This document shows, piece by piece, positions 35,642 to 47,671 of a DNA stretch of 64,000 bases. Source of the stretch: Haemonchus contortus (taxonomy: Eukaryota > Nematoda > Chromadorea > Rhabditida > Trichostrongylidae); the NCBI GenBank assembly GCA_000469685.2, contig LS997565.1, forward strand, positions 5,963,005 through 6,027,004, written 5' to 3'. The first letter of the stretch is position 1. Every line of letters begins with the position of its first letter. The notes beneath the pieces were generated by a model. It saw only the letters and a program-made list of their open reading frames with translations. It was not told where the DNA came from and did not search any database. The translations under genes were made by a program, and so were the position numbers.

Positions 35642-38600
35642 ATGCTAATTAAAATGCTTCTATTGTTTCTTTTTGTGATCTTGGTAAGTTTTAATTGAAA
35701 CAATTTTGCCTTTCTCATTTCATTCAATGAGATATATCAAGACGAACTATGCCCTGGTGTCGTCATTCGAGTGCTCGTGCTCATTGAACTCAATGACTGG
35801 AAGCCCAAGCACGGAAGAAAGCACTCAAACATCCTCAACCTTTTCTACCACGGAGACCGGTTTGTATTCTAGTAGTTGAATTTGTTTTGAATGTTCAATG
35901 ACAAGGAAATTCGTAATAAGTCGAAATTCTCTTTTCACTCAAACTTTCCTTTGTCTCGTACTCCGGAAATCTTAGCCGCACGACCTTCTTGGCATACTCA
36001 AGCCTCACAACGAAGAGTAGCAAATAAAGGCTAGCAAAGAAGCAATGGAGACTTCCCTGCATATACCCTAACTGACAGAACTTTTCATGTGTTCTGTGCT
36101 CAGCATATACCATACACCGTTTATACCATTTATAGCGAGCATAACCTACATATATCTCTTGTCGCTTCTAGCGGCTTCATAACCAGACGTTGCCAGCTAC
36201 TTGGAGGAACCTCTCTGGAAAATCTATCAGCATATGGTCTCAGCGAGCGAGAGTTATTATTTTTCAGACTATTCCTTCATCCCTTTTGCTGCTCCTTGTG
36301 CCTGATCTTGTCCTGAATACCTGCTCTGTTAGAATAGAATCGAATAAGAGATTAGCGCAGAACAAGACCACCTATGCCAGAACCATCAGCTAGTTGGAAA
36401 ACAAACAACAACAACGGAGAGCAATGGACGTCTTGCTTTCCAGATCTCAAAGCTTTGACCTCCTAGTGTGGTTCCTGAATAGAAGAAAACCCGTAGGTTT
36501 TGTCATCTTGATTTCGAGTCCTTGGAAGAAGCGAAGAAGGGATACTTACATTTAACACGCACGGGGCTCGAGAAGAAACCTTGGTCCTCTTTCGTGCAAA
36601 TCGAGGGCCTTTCTCCGGGTGATTATAGCTCGATTTTGCACATAATGTAAGCAAGCGTGCATATAGAATCCACTGCCATTCTCAACTCAGAACTCTCAAA
36701 CATAATGGGATGAGCAGGCGCCCATAATTCTGAAGCACCCTGTATAATATATCGTCGTTTATTGCGACGATCCCCATAACTATGTATATCGTCGTCTCAC
36801 TGTCTGAGACGAATCCCTAGCTGAACCCACGCCTCTAAATGGTGCGGGGTCAGGCGGACCCGAGATAAGTGGGTCCACACTCCTTCCTATAACAGCGTCA
36901 CGGGCAAGACGTGAGTTACCTGTCTTATAAAGTATTTATTACCATTATATTGTGCTTTGATAGCGGGAACGTCCGCGCTTACTATATTATTGTGTTACAT
37001 TACTCCGTTATCACCGGAGGCGTAAACATCCACTGAACCACCCGCACATAATACATAATTTTCCGCCTGAATGTGGCCCACGTAGTTCTGATACGGACAC
37101 CCCGAATTTCCACGTTAGAGATCATGATTACTGAGCTGCTTGATTTGCTGTTGCAATAGGTTTGAATTTTGAACAGTTAAAGTCAAATGTCGTAGTGTAA
37201 TGTGTGTATTTTCCACCTTATACTCTATAAACAACAAAATTCCACACATGGATCACAACTCACTGTAAGAGTAACAATAGCGACGAAGTGACCACACTTC
37301 TAGAAACAAGAAGGTAGAACGCCAAACAGTCTTTTACATAAGCATACTCCACTAAAGACGAGATATCTCACAGTTGCAATTTCACCCTCTAGACGCTCTA
37401 GAATCATTAAGAGCTCTCCAAAAACTGAAAACGTAGGCCGCAGCAGCACTCACGCGATAACAAGCACGAGCAGCGGCACTGGGGAGAGTGATGAGACAAC
37501 AACGGCCCTGGCGCTATGAGCACCGGTCAGTACTCTGACTGACTAGTGTATCCATATGATTCACCGATCGAGCTTGTCTTGAGTCAAATCTAAACTTGAT
37601 AGCACCATCTCATCTGTTGCTTTAGGAATGAGCCCTATTATGAAAGGAAACATGAGCAGCAGCACAATGGAGAGTAAGGAGACAAGTACGGCCTCCAGCA
37701 CTATGAGCTCCGGTCGGTACTCTGACTGACTAGTGTATCCATATGATTCACCGATCAAGCTTGCTTTGAGTCAAAACTAAACTCGATAGCACCATCTCAT
37801 CTGTTGCTTTAGGAATGAGCCCTATGATGAAAGGAAACATGAGCAGCAGCACAATGGAGAGTATGGAGACAAGTACGGCCTCCAGCACTATGAGCTCCGG
37901 TCGGTACTCTGACTGACTAGTGTATCCATATGATTCACCGATCGAGCTTGTCTTGAGTCAAATCTAAACTTGATAGCACCATCTCATCTGTTGCTTTAGG
38001 AATGAGCCCTATGATGAAAGGAAACATGAGCAGCAGCACAATGGAGAGTAAGGAGACAAGTACGGCTTCTAGCACTATGAGCTCTGGTCAGTACTCTGAC
38101 TAACTAGTGTATCCATATGATTCACCGATCGAGCTTGTCTTGAGTCAAATCTAAACTTGATAGCACCATCTCATCTGTTGCTTTAGGAATGAGCCCTATG
38201 ATGAAAGGAAACATGAGCAGCAGCACAATGGAGAGTATGGAGACAAGTACGACCTCTAGCACTATGAGCTCCGGTCAGTACTCTGACTAACTAGTGTATC
38301 CATATCATTCACCGATCGAGCTTGCTTTGAGTCAAACCTAAACTTGATAGCACCATCTCATCTGTTGCTTCAGGAATGAGCCCTATGATGAAAGGAAACA
38401 TGAGCAGCAGCACAATGGAGAGTATGGAGACAAGTACGGCCTCTAGCACTATGAGCTCCGGTCGGTACTCTGACTGACTAGTGTATCCATATGATTCACC
38501 GATCAAGCTTGCTTTGAGTCAAAACTAAACTCGATAGCACCATCTCAACTGTTGCTTCAGGAATGAGCCCTATGATGAAAGGAGACATGAGCAGCAGCAC

Positions 38601-41600
38601 AATGGAGAGTAAGGAGACAAGTACGGCCTCCAGCACTATGAGCTCCGGTCGGTACTCTGACTGACTAGTGTATCCATATGATTCACCGATCAAGCTTGCT
38701 TTGAGTCAAAACTAAACTCGATAGCACCATCTCATATGTTGCTTTAGGAATGAGCCCTATGATGAAAGGAAACATGAGCAGCAGCACAATGGAGAGTAAG
38801 GAGACAAGTACGGCCTCTAGCACTATGAGCTCCGGTCAGTACTCTGACTAACTAGTGTATCCATATCATTCACCGATCGAGCTTGTCTTCAGTCAAATCT
38901 AAACTTGATAGCACCATCTCATATGTTGCTTTAGGAATGAGCCCTATGATGAAAGGAAACATGAGCAGCAGCACAATGGAGAGTATGGAGACAAGTACGG
39001 CTTCTAGCGCTATGAGCTCCGGTCAGTACTCTGACTAACTAGTGTATCCATATGATTCACCGATCGAGCTTGTCTTGAGTCAAATCTAAACTTGATAGCA
39101 CCATCTCATCTGTTGCTTTAGGAATGAGCCCTATGATGAAAGGAAACATGAGCAGCAGCACAATGGAGAGTATGGAGACAAGTACGGCCTCTAGCACTAT
39201 GAGCTCCGGTCAGTACTCTGACTAACTAGTGTATCCATATGATTCACCGATCGAGCTTGTCTTGAGTCAAATCTAAACTTGATAGCACCATCTCATCTGT
39301 TGCTTTAGGAATGAGCCCTATGATGAAAGGAAACATTAGCAGCAGCACAATGGAGAGTATGGAGACAAGTATGGCCTCTAGCACTATGAGCTCCGGTCAG
39401 TACTCTGACTAACTAGTGTATCCATATCATTCACCGATCGAGCTTGTCATGAGTCAAATCTAAACTTGATAGTACCATCTCATCTGTTGCTTTAGGAATG
39501 AGCCCTATGATGAAAGGAAACATGAGCAGCAGCACAATGGAGAGTATGGAGACAAGTACGGCCTCTAGCACTATGAGCTCCGGTCAGTACTCTGACTAAC
39601 TAGTGTATCCATATCATTCACCAATCGAGCTTGCTTTGAGTCAAATCTAAACTTGATAGCACCATCTCATCTGTTGCTTCAGGAATGAGCCCTATGATGA
39701 AAGGAAACATGAGCAGCAGCACAATGGAGAGTATGGAGACAAGTACGGCCTCTAGCACTATGAGCTCCGGTCAGTACTCTGACTAACTAGTGTATCCATA
39801 TCATTCACCGATCGAGCTTGTCATGAGTCAAATCTAAACTTGATATCACCATCTCATATGTTGCTTTAGGAATGAGCCCTATGATGAAAGGAAACATGAG
39901 CAGCAGCACAATGGAGAGTGTGGAGACAAGTACGGCTTCTAGCGCTATGAGCTCCGGTCAGTACTCTGACTAACTAGTGTATCCATATCATTCACCGATC
40001 GAGCTTGTCTTGAGTCAAATCTAAACTTGATAGCACCATCTCATATGTTGCTTTAGGAATGAGCCCTATGATGAGAGGAAACATGAGCAGCAGCACAATG
40101 AAGAGTATGGAGACAAGTACGGCCTCTAGCACTATGAGCTCCGGTCAATATTTCAAACAGTCATATTTTTCACATGCTGTCAGCCTGAGCATACCTTCTT
40201 CGAATCTGAAGCTATTAGCATCTCTACCTTACACACAGTTACAACGTGCCAATATCGAAATTAATTCACGATATTCGCTCAAAAAGGCCTTCAATCTCAC
40301 CATATCACAGAAGGAGACGATTTTATCGTAACAACTAAGATATCGATGCGCATAAACAAAAGCAAGAAGGACGTTTGAAAGGTCTGCGAAAGAAAAAGAA
40401 GAGCGCTGCGGGAGGTTGTTTTCCTATTTGCGCGCCTTGCGTTTTGAGTTTTACTTTGCGTTTGCGTTCTTCTCTGCTACAGAGAAAGTTACTCAACCTT
40501 GCCATGCTTTGAATCGAAAGCCGATTACTTACAGAGATTTTAGAAAAGACCACGAGTACTCCAACGACAAGCACAGGCAGCAGCAGTACCACGACAAGCA
40601 CAGAAACAACATCGACGTACTTCACCGTGAACCCTAGTTCGTTCTTTAATCAACGCATTTTTTCACCCATTCACTCAATTAAATATATACAGGGTGCGCC
40701 ATAAATATGGTAACAACTTTACGCAAGAGCGTAACATCTTTCTTTAACGAATTTTTCAAAACATGTTCATTTCATTACATTCGCAATATACCTGAGCTAT
40801 CATATCTGCTTTCCTGTGGCTACATCATCAGTTCTCGAAAAATGGTGAAACCTTGTCCTCATCGAGCTGCCATCCTGTCTCTGCACGATTCTGGTGAACC
40901 GATTTCCAAGATCGCTGGCCGCTTCAATATTCCTCGCACGACCGTCCATCGAATTGTGAAGCGCGGGTTAGTTAATGATAAGCCTCGATCCGGTCGGCCC
41001 GTCTCAGTTACGACCCCTCGTCTAGGGAAAATGATCAAGGAAAGACTGCGCCGTGAACCATGCAGAAGCATGAGAAAAATGGCTGCCGAATTGGGTGTGT
41101 CGTCTACTTCGATGAGAAGAGTCATCCGAAAGCAACTAAACCTTTATCCTTATAGGCTCCGAAAGCTCCATAGCATTTCTGACAAGACGAAGTATGAAAG
41201 GAAGACGAAGTGTCGTGCTCTCCTTAAGCGTGGCACGCACCTCGTCACACTTTTCACTGACGAGAAGCTTTTCAGCGTGGAAGAAAAATTCAACCCCCAG
41301 AACACACGGATACTTGCCACTTCGAGCCACGAAGCCGATGGAAAAGGTCGAGTCGTTTTTCGTAGCCATTTTGCCTCTTCCGTGATGGTTTGGGCTGGGA
41401 TATGCGCCACCGGACGTACACCGCTTATTTTTGTTGAAAAAGGAGCCAAAATCAACCAGGATATCTACATAAATGACATTCTCGAGAAGGTACTACCATG
41501 GGCCAAAGATCACTTCAAGGATACGGTTTGGACACTTCAACAAGACGGAGCACCAGCTCATAAAGGAAGGAGGACGCAAGACTGGTGCCGAGAAAATGTA

Positions 41601-44600
41601 CCGGACTTCATTGCTGCTTCCGATTGGCCAGCAAATTCCCCCGACTGTAATCCGATGGACTATTGCGTATGGTCTATTTTAGAGAGGAAGGCTTGCGCTT
41701 CAAAACATGCCACAATTGCTGCTCTCAAAGAATCATTGAAGAAAGCCTGGGATAGAATTCCTCAAGAAGCTCTGCGTGCCGCCATAGATGCGTACCCGAA
41801 GCGTCTTCGAGCCATAATTCGTAAAGGAGGAGGGCATATTGAATGATCGTGTGTTTGTTTTGTTGATGTAATGTTAAGAAAATATTTCACATGAGCTCAT
41901 CTTGTATCGATTTGAAATGCTGTTTCTGTACCACGATTACTTTGTTACCATATTTATGGCGCACCCTGTATATATATATATAGTATATATATATCTTGCA
42001 GCGAAAATGAATCCACTGCGTTTTTTTCCACCTAGTTTTTCAGACAATAAAATCTGCCCACATAACCAGCAAATGAATGACAAGATAAGGAGTAAAGCGA
42101 TAGTAGCGCACAATTATCGCAGGTTATGATCGGTTTTCTACTTCTTGTCGGCAAAATTATAGCCACTTCTCATTTCCACAATTTTACACACACATTTTAT
42201 GTTTCAGATCACGGCTTGCACAAGGTCTGGTCAAAAACAAAAATCAAAGAAATTTGCCTTCGGCAAAGAACATGCTTAGACTGGTATTGTGTTTCGATTT
42301 CTATGGTTCCTATATTAAAGAGGTGCCCTACGCATTAACCCGTTGCGTACCGCAGTGATTTTGTGCAGGATGACACGTGCGCAAAACGGGTCCGGGTACT
42401 TCTCCCCTAACACGGCGTCGCACACGCCGCACCCGCCGCCTATCGCAGGATTGCGATGGAAGATTGGAGCGCGCAATTTGTTAGGCAGGGAGTCCTTTAG
42501 TTATTCAAATTGGCTGGCCGCTCTTTTCAATCCCAATGCGGTCTTGATCATCGTTTATATAGGAGGAGTCATTTCAATTAATCAAGTCTGATAAACATGA
42601 AAACTAAAAAAAACAGAAGAAAAAACGATCTGAACCAAAGAAAAAGCAACCCAATCAACGAAAAATATCGCGTCCTATTGATTGGCGGGAGGCGGGGTGA
42701 GTACGGTGATTGCAGTGACATTTGACGCATGCCGAGTTCCGTTACCCGCGCAGAACGCCTTCCTCATCACCGACTCAGCGACGTGAATCACGGTGTGCCG
42801 CACGCGGTCGCACAGAGCGGTTTGATGAGCGAATCGCACAGCATGTGCTGTTCGAACTTCATTTGAACTCTAGAGTGATTTTGGACTAAAACACAGGCAC
42901 TCGGAGAAAGGGGCGTGCTGCACCATGTACAGGGCACGGTACGCAATGGGCTAACCCTCTTATGGCAACGCGCATTTCAACGTTTCATGCCCACGACCTC
43001 TTTCTTTCGTTCGCGACTGGTACCTACTGGTGGGGGCCATTGTCTCAAGAGAAAGTCCTTTCATTGCATTGCTGAATTCAGTAACATCTCCCTATGGTAG
43101 AAGTATCCAAATCTTATTCCGTCCCTCATACTGTGACTGGGGTCTGATAGAAATGAAGCTCGGGTTTGGAAGCAATGTAGGATAGAATTATGGAAATAAT
43201 GTACGCAGTGTAGGAATTCGTACAACTTTCGAAGTTTTGTGAACCAATTTATACTTTGCGCCCATCATTGGGACCCAAATTTGAAGTTGAGTTGACTAGA
43301 AAGATCATCTGACCCTACTAAACTACTCTACTTTCAGTTTGTGCCCCGAAAAATGGCGTAACAGTCGTACAAATCGCCACGAACTTCACCGCGCAATGTG
43401 CCGCGCGCGTTGACACATACCCCTTTGCGACTGCTATGCCGTAACAAGTGGTCGAACGGGTTGTCACATGATCGCAAATTGTCTGTAATGCTGTCTGTAA
43501 TGCGTCAAAACGTGCACAATATATACGAAAGAATCTCCTAAATTCTTCTGCAACCCTGTTGATTAATATGTTTTTGATAAGTGGGCTTTCATAAAACATT
43601 CACGTGGGCCAAGTTGAATATAAGTACATGGGAATTTTTATACATGTGGAAATACTGAATGAGTTTTAAACAAGCAATCATGGTGGCACCCAACACCGAG
43701 AGCAACTGTCCCATAGCGGCACCCATAGGTGAGTGCCAAGAAAAGGACTCTCAGTGACCGACGTATGTGTCGAACGAAAGCTCGTAGAAGATTTGCGAAA
43801 AGAGTGCTTCTCTTTCTGCCTGCACTGTACATCCCCGAGCCTTGACCGTCAGAATGGATTCATTTTGCCTTCCTGCACACTTCCTTTTCCATCAGTACCT
43901 TGCCAAGAACAGAGGAGTGCTCTGATTAAAGAAGAAACGAAATACCGTCCACCATCGTTTCAAAAAATACAGCTTTGCAAAGATCTTGTGTTCAGCTTAG
44001 TTTACTTGCAGCTATACAACTGTAGCTTGGAGATGAGTGCTATTACTTCTGCGGCTAGGTGTTCTGGGGAATACTGGCCGTCATTACCCCCTGACGTGCA
44101 GGAGAACATCTATTTGATGCCAAAAAGTGATGCTCAAAACCGCCAAGATGCAATTATAGTGGTAAGCTGAACTTCTCCGTTTAAAGTTCCACATCGCTTC
44201 CTAAAGGTCCAATGCATGTCCAGGCTGTAAAACGTTGGTGGAGCCAAATAAGGGTAACCGGCGGTATTGGACAAGGAGTCACATATACTGCATTTAACGT
44301 GGGCAAGCCGACCTCCTGGTTCACCAGGGTATGGCTCTTTTCTATTTTCGCCATAATTCTTTAAACTCGATAAGATCCCTAACTATATGTTGAAAACGAC
44401 TGTTTTTCCAGATGGCCTGGGCGACTACTCAATATTTTGGTTGTGCTGTCATTCCATGTGGAGATAGCCAGTGGTCTGCTGTGTGTCACTATCAACCTGG
44501 GTAAGTTCACATGTAGCCTCTTGGATTTCTCATATTATTCAGTCTGCTTACCAGTAACGTGACCAGTAAATAATTATAAAATGATCGAACAAAACTGGTC

Positions 44601-44747
44601 GGTTAAAACAAAAGTAAGAATTACTTTTTTAGGGGAAATAAGTTAAACCAACACATCTACGAGAAAGGCACGCCGTGTTCTGCTTGCCCATCCACCGATT
44701 ACTGTGATTCAGACAAGCTTTGTACTCCTGCCAGTACAGCAACATAA
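35642..44747 (+). CDS. Gene C: secreted CAP-domain protein with Met/Ser/Thr stalk
   Basis: Predicted exons: 35642-35683 (MLIKMLLLFLFVIL), 35742-35859, fourteen 87-nt array exons (starts 37626 to 40057, step 187), 40535-40636, 42044-42122, 42208-42283, 44012-44161, 44224-44328, 44412-44500 and 44633-44747. They sum to 697 aa with every phase matching. The array exons encode 29-mers rich in Met, Ser and Thr. The linker exon ends at a GTTCGT donor, giving Asn-Asn-Lys-Ile-Cys-Pro at the join. CAP motifs: ICPHNQ, AHNYRRSRLAQG, LYNCSLEMSA, VQENIY, WFTRMAWATTQYFGC, VCHYQPGGN, and the end LCTPASTAT. An AATAAA follows at 44841-44846. A mariner sits in the intron before the CAP domain, and the intron 42284-44011 is swollen by repeats. 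A degenerate Ser/Thr exon with a 1-nt indel lies at about 37402-37525. Confidence 0.78.
36120..37380. other. Long intron of gene C, repeats only
   Basis: This part of the second intron has small palindromes around CGTCG (for example CGTCGTTTATTGCGACG at about 36753-36769) and a CACCCTGTATAATATATCG fragment that looks like a transposon end. It also has GC-rich text about 36830-36920. No open frame with recognisable similarity. Confidence 0.4.
37626..40143 (+). repeat. Array of 14 tandem exon+intron units, 187 bp, gene C
   Basis: Exon starts lie exactly 187 bp apart from 37626 to 40057. Each unit has an 87-nt phase 1-1 exon (GMSPMMKGNMSSSTMESMET.., 29 residues) and a 100-nt intron beginning GTCAGT or GTCGGT and ending GTTGCTTTAG or GTTGCTTCAG. 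The unit is not a multiple of three but the exon is. Hence no long antisense frame arises here, while the sense protein stays in frame. Confidence 0.95.
40690..41968 (+). mobile_element. Intact DD37D (maT-type) mariner element
   Basis: Perfect 27-bp terminal inverted repeats lie at 40690-40716 (CAGGGTGCGCCATAAATATG...) and 41942-41968, flanked by TA on both sides. The 1,279-bp element carries one uninterrupted transposase frame and lies in sense orientation within the intron between the linker exon and the first CAP exon of gene C. Identical termini and an open frame suggest recent arrival. Confidence 0.95.
40842..41846 (+). CDS. maT-type mariner transposase (DD37D)
   Basis: The 334-codon product starts MVKPCPHRAAILSLHDSGEP. 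I chose this ATG because the earlier in-frame one (40707) lies in the terminal repeat. The N-terminal third has paired helix-turn-helix features (ISKIAGRFNIPRTTVHRIVK) and a GRP box (KPRSGRPVSV). The catalytic triad is visible: Asp in LFTDEKLFS, Asp in LQQDGAPAH and Asp in NSPDCNPMDY. I count 37 residues between the last two, which places it in the DD37D maT group known from nematodes and moths, between mariner and Tc1. It cuts and pastes the element at TA sites. No internal stop or frameshift was seen, so activity is possible. Confidence 0.93.
   Translation: MVKPCPHRAAILSLHDSGEPISKIAGRFNIPRTTVHRIVKRGLVNDKPRSGRPVSVTTPRLGKMIKERLRREPCRSMRKMAAELGVSSTSMRRVIRKQLNLYPYRLRKLHSISDKTKYERKTKCRALLKRGTHLVTLFTDEKLFSVEEKFNPQNTRILATSSHEADGKGRVVFRSHFASSVMVWAGICATGRTPLIFVEKGAKINQDIYINDILEKVLPWAKDHFKDTVWTLQQDGAPAHKGRRTQDWCRENVPDFIAASDWPANSPDCNPMDYCVWSILERKACASKHATIAALKESLKKAWDRIPQEALRAAIDAYPKRLRAIIRKGGGHIE
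42345..43640. other. Repeat-rich insertion in an intron of gene C
   Basis: The intron 42284-44011 is 1.7 kb against about 0.3 kb in A and B. It contains GC-rich dispersed sequence (42340-42560) and a foldback-family piece at 43255-43420 with GGGACCCAAATTTGAAGT and CCACGAACTTCACCGCGCAA. The latter is related to the element at 10026-10240. No coding frame is recognised. Confidence 0.5.
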
Positions 44748-45716
44748 ATCTACTTCTTGTTCCCCTCAATTCGGAATGTTTTCGAAAATATCTCCACATA
44801 TTTGTCATTGCAACTGAACCAGCACTTTTACTCTGTTGCCAATAAACTGTTTTGAAGCGAATTCGTTCTGCCATCTACCATTACCACCCAAGTTACCACA
44901 TATCTCGCCATTAGAGAACCACAAGAGCCTCTAGGAGTACGCTAATGATTCAAAAGCTTCCCTGTCACAAAAAATACAGCAACTGGTAGGTAATCTGGAT
45001 CCAAGCAGTTAAGCACAGACACTGAGCTGGATATATAGTAAGAATGGGTTGTAACCGCATTCGATGAATTCATGAGAGAACATGAGGAGGAATTCGACAG
45101 TCACTCTTTTCAATACCCTCTAGCTCTTTGGCACTCGCCTCTGATTTGCGTCTGTGGATCATTTCAAACAACAGGTAGTTATAACCCCTTAGATCAGCTA
45201 CAACTCGGACTGGCAACTTCCGTCAAATCTACTTCTGTAATTTTCTTTCAAGTACGATAAGGAGCATTCAAAGGAAGACCGTCATCATAATTGAAAACCG
45301 ATAACGCATCCGAGAGTTGCCCTAACATTCCACTATCTAATTTTCGTGTTAAAAGATAACAAATTATGTATCTTTCAAGGAAAATGGATCAGCGAACTGA
45401 TAAAAACCTTTCACTCAATAAAGCAAAATATAATGATATTTTTTGAGCTCTGAAGAACGGTTTCACAACTACGGCAACTTGGAATTCCAGCCATTGCTTC
45501 TCTCGAATAGGATAATATTGAAGAAGAAGAAGGAAACACCCATATGTTCAACTTAATTTCTTCAATTCATCAGGTATAATTTGCAACTTCTGCAATCAAT
45601 ACTCTCTCAAAGTTTGCAGAAACAATCAATCTGTTCGCAATTTTTGTGTGTATGTTATATGTGTGTATGTGTGATGTGATGCGTGTATCCTATGCGTGTA
45701 AGGGTGTATATATGTA
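44748..45716. other. 3' flank of gene C, no gene seen
   Basis: AATAAA at 44841-44846 serves gene C. A family flank motif lies at about 45004, and a TGTG-rich microsatellite near 45643-45715 leads into the next MITE. Confidence 0.5.
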
Positions 45717-46225
45717 CAGTAGCGCTCGAAAATATTCGGCCTAACTTTAACATGCCGTAGCTTTTTTCCCAGTGGAGCAAATCACATGAAATTTTGATAT
45801 GTTTAGCTGAAGCATATTTCACACTGTCCAACACTACTTCACTGCAAAACAGCCATATCCACATACTGATGGGGAGGCATTTGTAGACTGTGCTGAATGC
45901 AAGTTCGTGACGTCTGCACTTATTCCGACCTTATACACGTGTTTCTTCTCTTCTGGGTTCGACATTAGTGCTCGTACACTTAAGACATGGCGAAAAGGAA
46001 AAGACTTCTAGAAGGACCACCATTCGTATTTAAAGTTGATTTTTTGTTCAAGCCTTTTTGGATATCTTGAACATGATCAGATTGCAGGATAACAGTGGTA
46101 AATATTCTTACTACACTAATGCTACACATATTGAAATTTCGCTTGATTAGATCCAGTAGGGAAGGAGTTATGGCTGAAAAGTACGAGTGAAGAAGCGTTT
46201 CGCCGAATCCTTTTGAGCGCTACTG
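45717..46225. mobile_element. Non-autonomous Tc1-like element (509 bp)
   Basis: Terminal inverted repeats of 24 bp (start CAGTAGCGCTCGAAAATATT) match with three mismatches, and TA flanks both sides. The phrase TGCTCGTACACTTAAGACATG (about 45970) recurs as TGCTTGTACACTTAAGGCATG at about 48360, just before a broken Tc1 transposase. The latter may be the coding relative. Confidence 0.75.
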
Positions 46226-46751
46226 TATATATAGATGTACATATATAGGCTTTAGATGTATAAGTGTGCACCTGTGTGTCCCACCCCTTCTAAAGATAGA
46301 ATCGCCCCACAAAAAGTGATAATAAACGAGCATGCGAACATGAATCTGCCCTAGCCTACAGTCCACAGCAGTTCCGTATAAATCCTTGAATGTTCCATCA
46401 GAGAGTACACTCGATTCGGCAAGGTCAACTGTTAGAAAGCTCTCGACTAAAACAGGTCCACGAATTTCTCAATTTCCAAAATACTCAGCCAAATTCGTAA
46501 CGATTATTGCACCACTGTTTGACAAATAAAATCGAACTTTCTATGTTGATTTTTAGAAAATGCTCTGACGAGGATTATAGCTAGCATGATTCAGCACGCC
46601 TTTTTCAGATTGTAACATCCACAGAAATCAAAGAAAAAGTGTGTTATTTGTAAAAACCATGAATTCTCGCATTTCATAGCGCAGAAAAGTCATCATGTGA
46701 CATTTCGTTCAAGAAAGATGAACTTTTTATTAAGGCCTCCATTGAAATGTC

Positions 46752-46815
46752 CAGAAATCCAACCAGAGTATTTGAATGGGCCTAGGCCCATTCAAATACT
46801 CTGGCTGGATTTCTG
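46752..46815. repeat. 64-bp near-perfect palindrome
   Basis: Two 32-nt arms meet at GGGCCTAGGCCC with no spacer and a single mismatched position. The right arm runs directly into the family spacer sequence (compare CTAGATTTCTAAAATTCGCA at about 33712). The palindrome thus looks like an inverted duplication of the local spacer edge. Confidence 0.9.
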
Positions 46816-46849
46816 AAACCCGCAACACGATTGCTCGTTGCATACAATA

Positions 46850-47671
46850 TTAGGTGTATGCATTAATTTTCGCCGCCGAATTTCAAGGGCCATTGCACGA
46901 ATCATGTTAAAGGTTCACCGGTGAAACCTGTCATATTCTGTAAGGTAGGGTATTGGCTACCTACTTAATGGCAGACAATCAGTTTTCCCCAAAATCCTGT
47001 TGCTTCAGACTGATTGGTCATGGAACGTGATGAACCGTTTCCCTGCTGCTTGATCTCGAAAAAACTGGCATTGGATTCCACCGGATGCTTCTATGGAGAA
47101 CAAGCTTCATCTGAACGAACCTGCTGAGATGGTTTCTCTTCACTCGAGAGCTTGCAATGAAAGCGAAATGTTCATTGCCGAAAAGTAATGCTGTGTGTGC
47201 ATTTGGTGGTGGGATCAAAAGGGTGTTGTGTACTATGAGCTGCTGAGCCCGAACGGAACTGTTACTACTGACTGCCACGAACACCAACTTGACAGTTTAT
47301 AAGATGCTCTCACTTAAAAGTGGCCGTTAATCGCAAGGAAATATCATGAGTTGTTGGATGGGATCAGCTTGTTCAGCCCGCATACTCTCCAGATCATGCT
47401 CTTTCTGATTACCACCCATTCCGGTCCATGCAAGTCAATTTGGCAGATATACGCTCCCGGAATGCCGAAAAAGTGCAAAAATGGGTGAATAACAGGATTG
47501 CCTCAAAAGATGAAGACTTTTTTAGACCCGGAGTCAACAAGGTACCAGAAAGATGGCAAGAAGTTGTAGCTAGCGATGGGCAATACATTGGCTAATGTAC
47601 ATTTGGTTTTAATTTTGTAACAAATATGTTTTTGCACGCAAAAAACGGTGGAAATTAATGCACACACTTAA
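46850..47671 (+). mobile_element. Decayed mariner (DD34D type) relic
   Basis: The ends TTAGGTGTATGCATTAATTT (46850) and its imperfect complement ending CACACACTTAA (47671) are flanked by TA. Transposase remnants in mixed frames include WWDQKGVVYYELLSPNGTV (about 47205-47262), then YSPDHALSDYHPFRSMQVNL (about 47388-47448). The tail RSRNAEKVQKWVNNRIASKD continues to WQEVVASDGQYIG and a stop near 47597. These match the mid and C-terminal parts of Mos1-like mariner transposases. Most of the N-terminus is lost and several stops are present. Confidence 0.85.

Noticed and set aside
40624..40640. Loss of the donor after the linker exon of gene C
   Set aside because: No GT is found where A and B have theirs, but CCTA followed by GTTCGT gives a donor in the right phase, so gene C need not be broken here.
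40707..40841. Longer start for the maT transposase
   Set aside because: The in-frame ATG at 40707 lies in the terminal inverted repeat, and the 45 added residues do not resemble the family N-terminus. The ATG at 40842 fits the usual start.
43733..44170. A separate 145-codon gene on the plus strand
   Set aside because: Only its last 50 codons are real, and they are the third CAP exon of gene C (44012-44161). The upstream part is intron without similarity to the paralogues.
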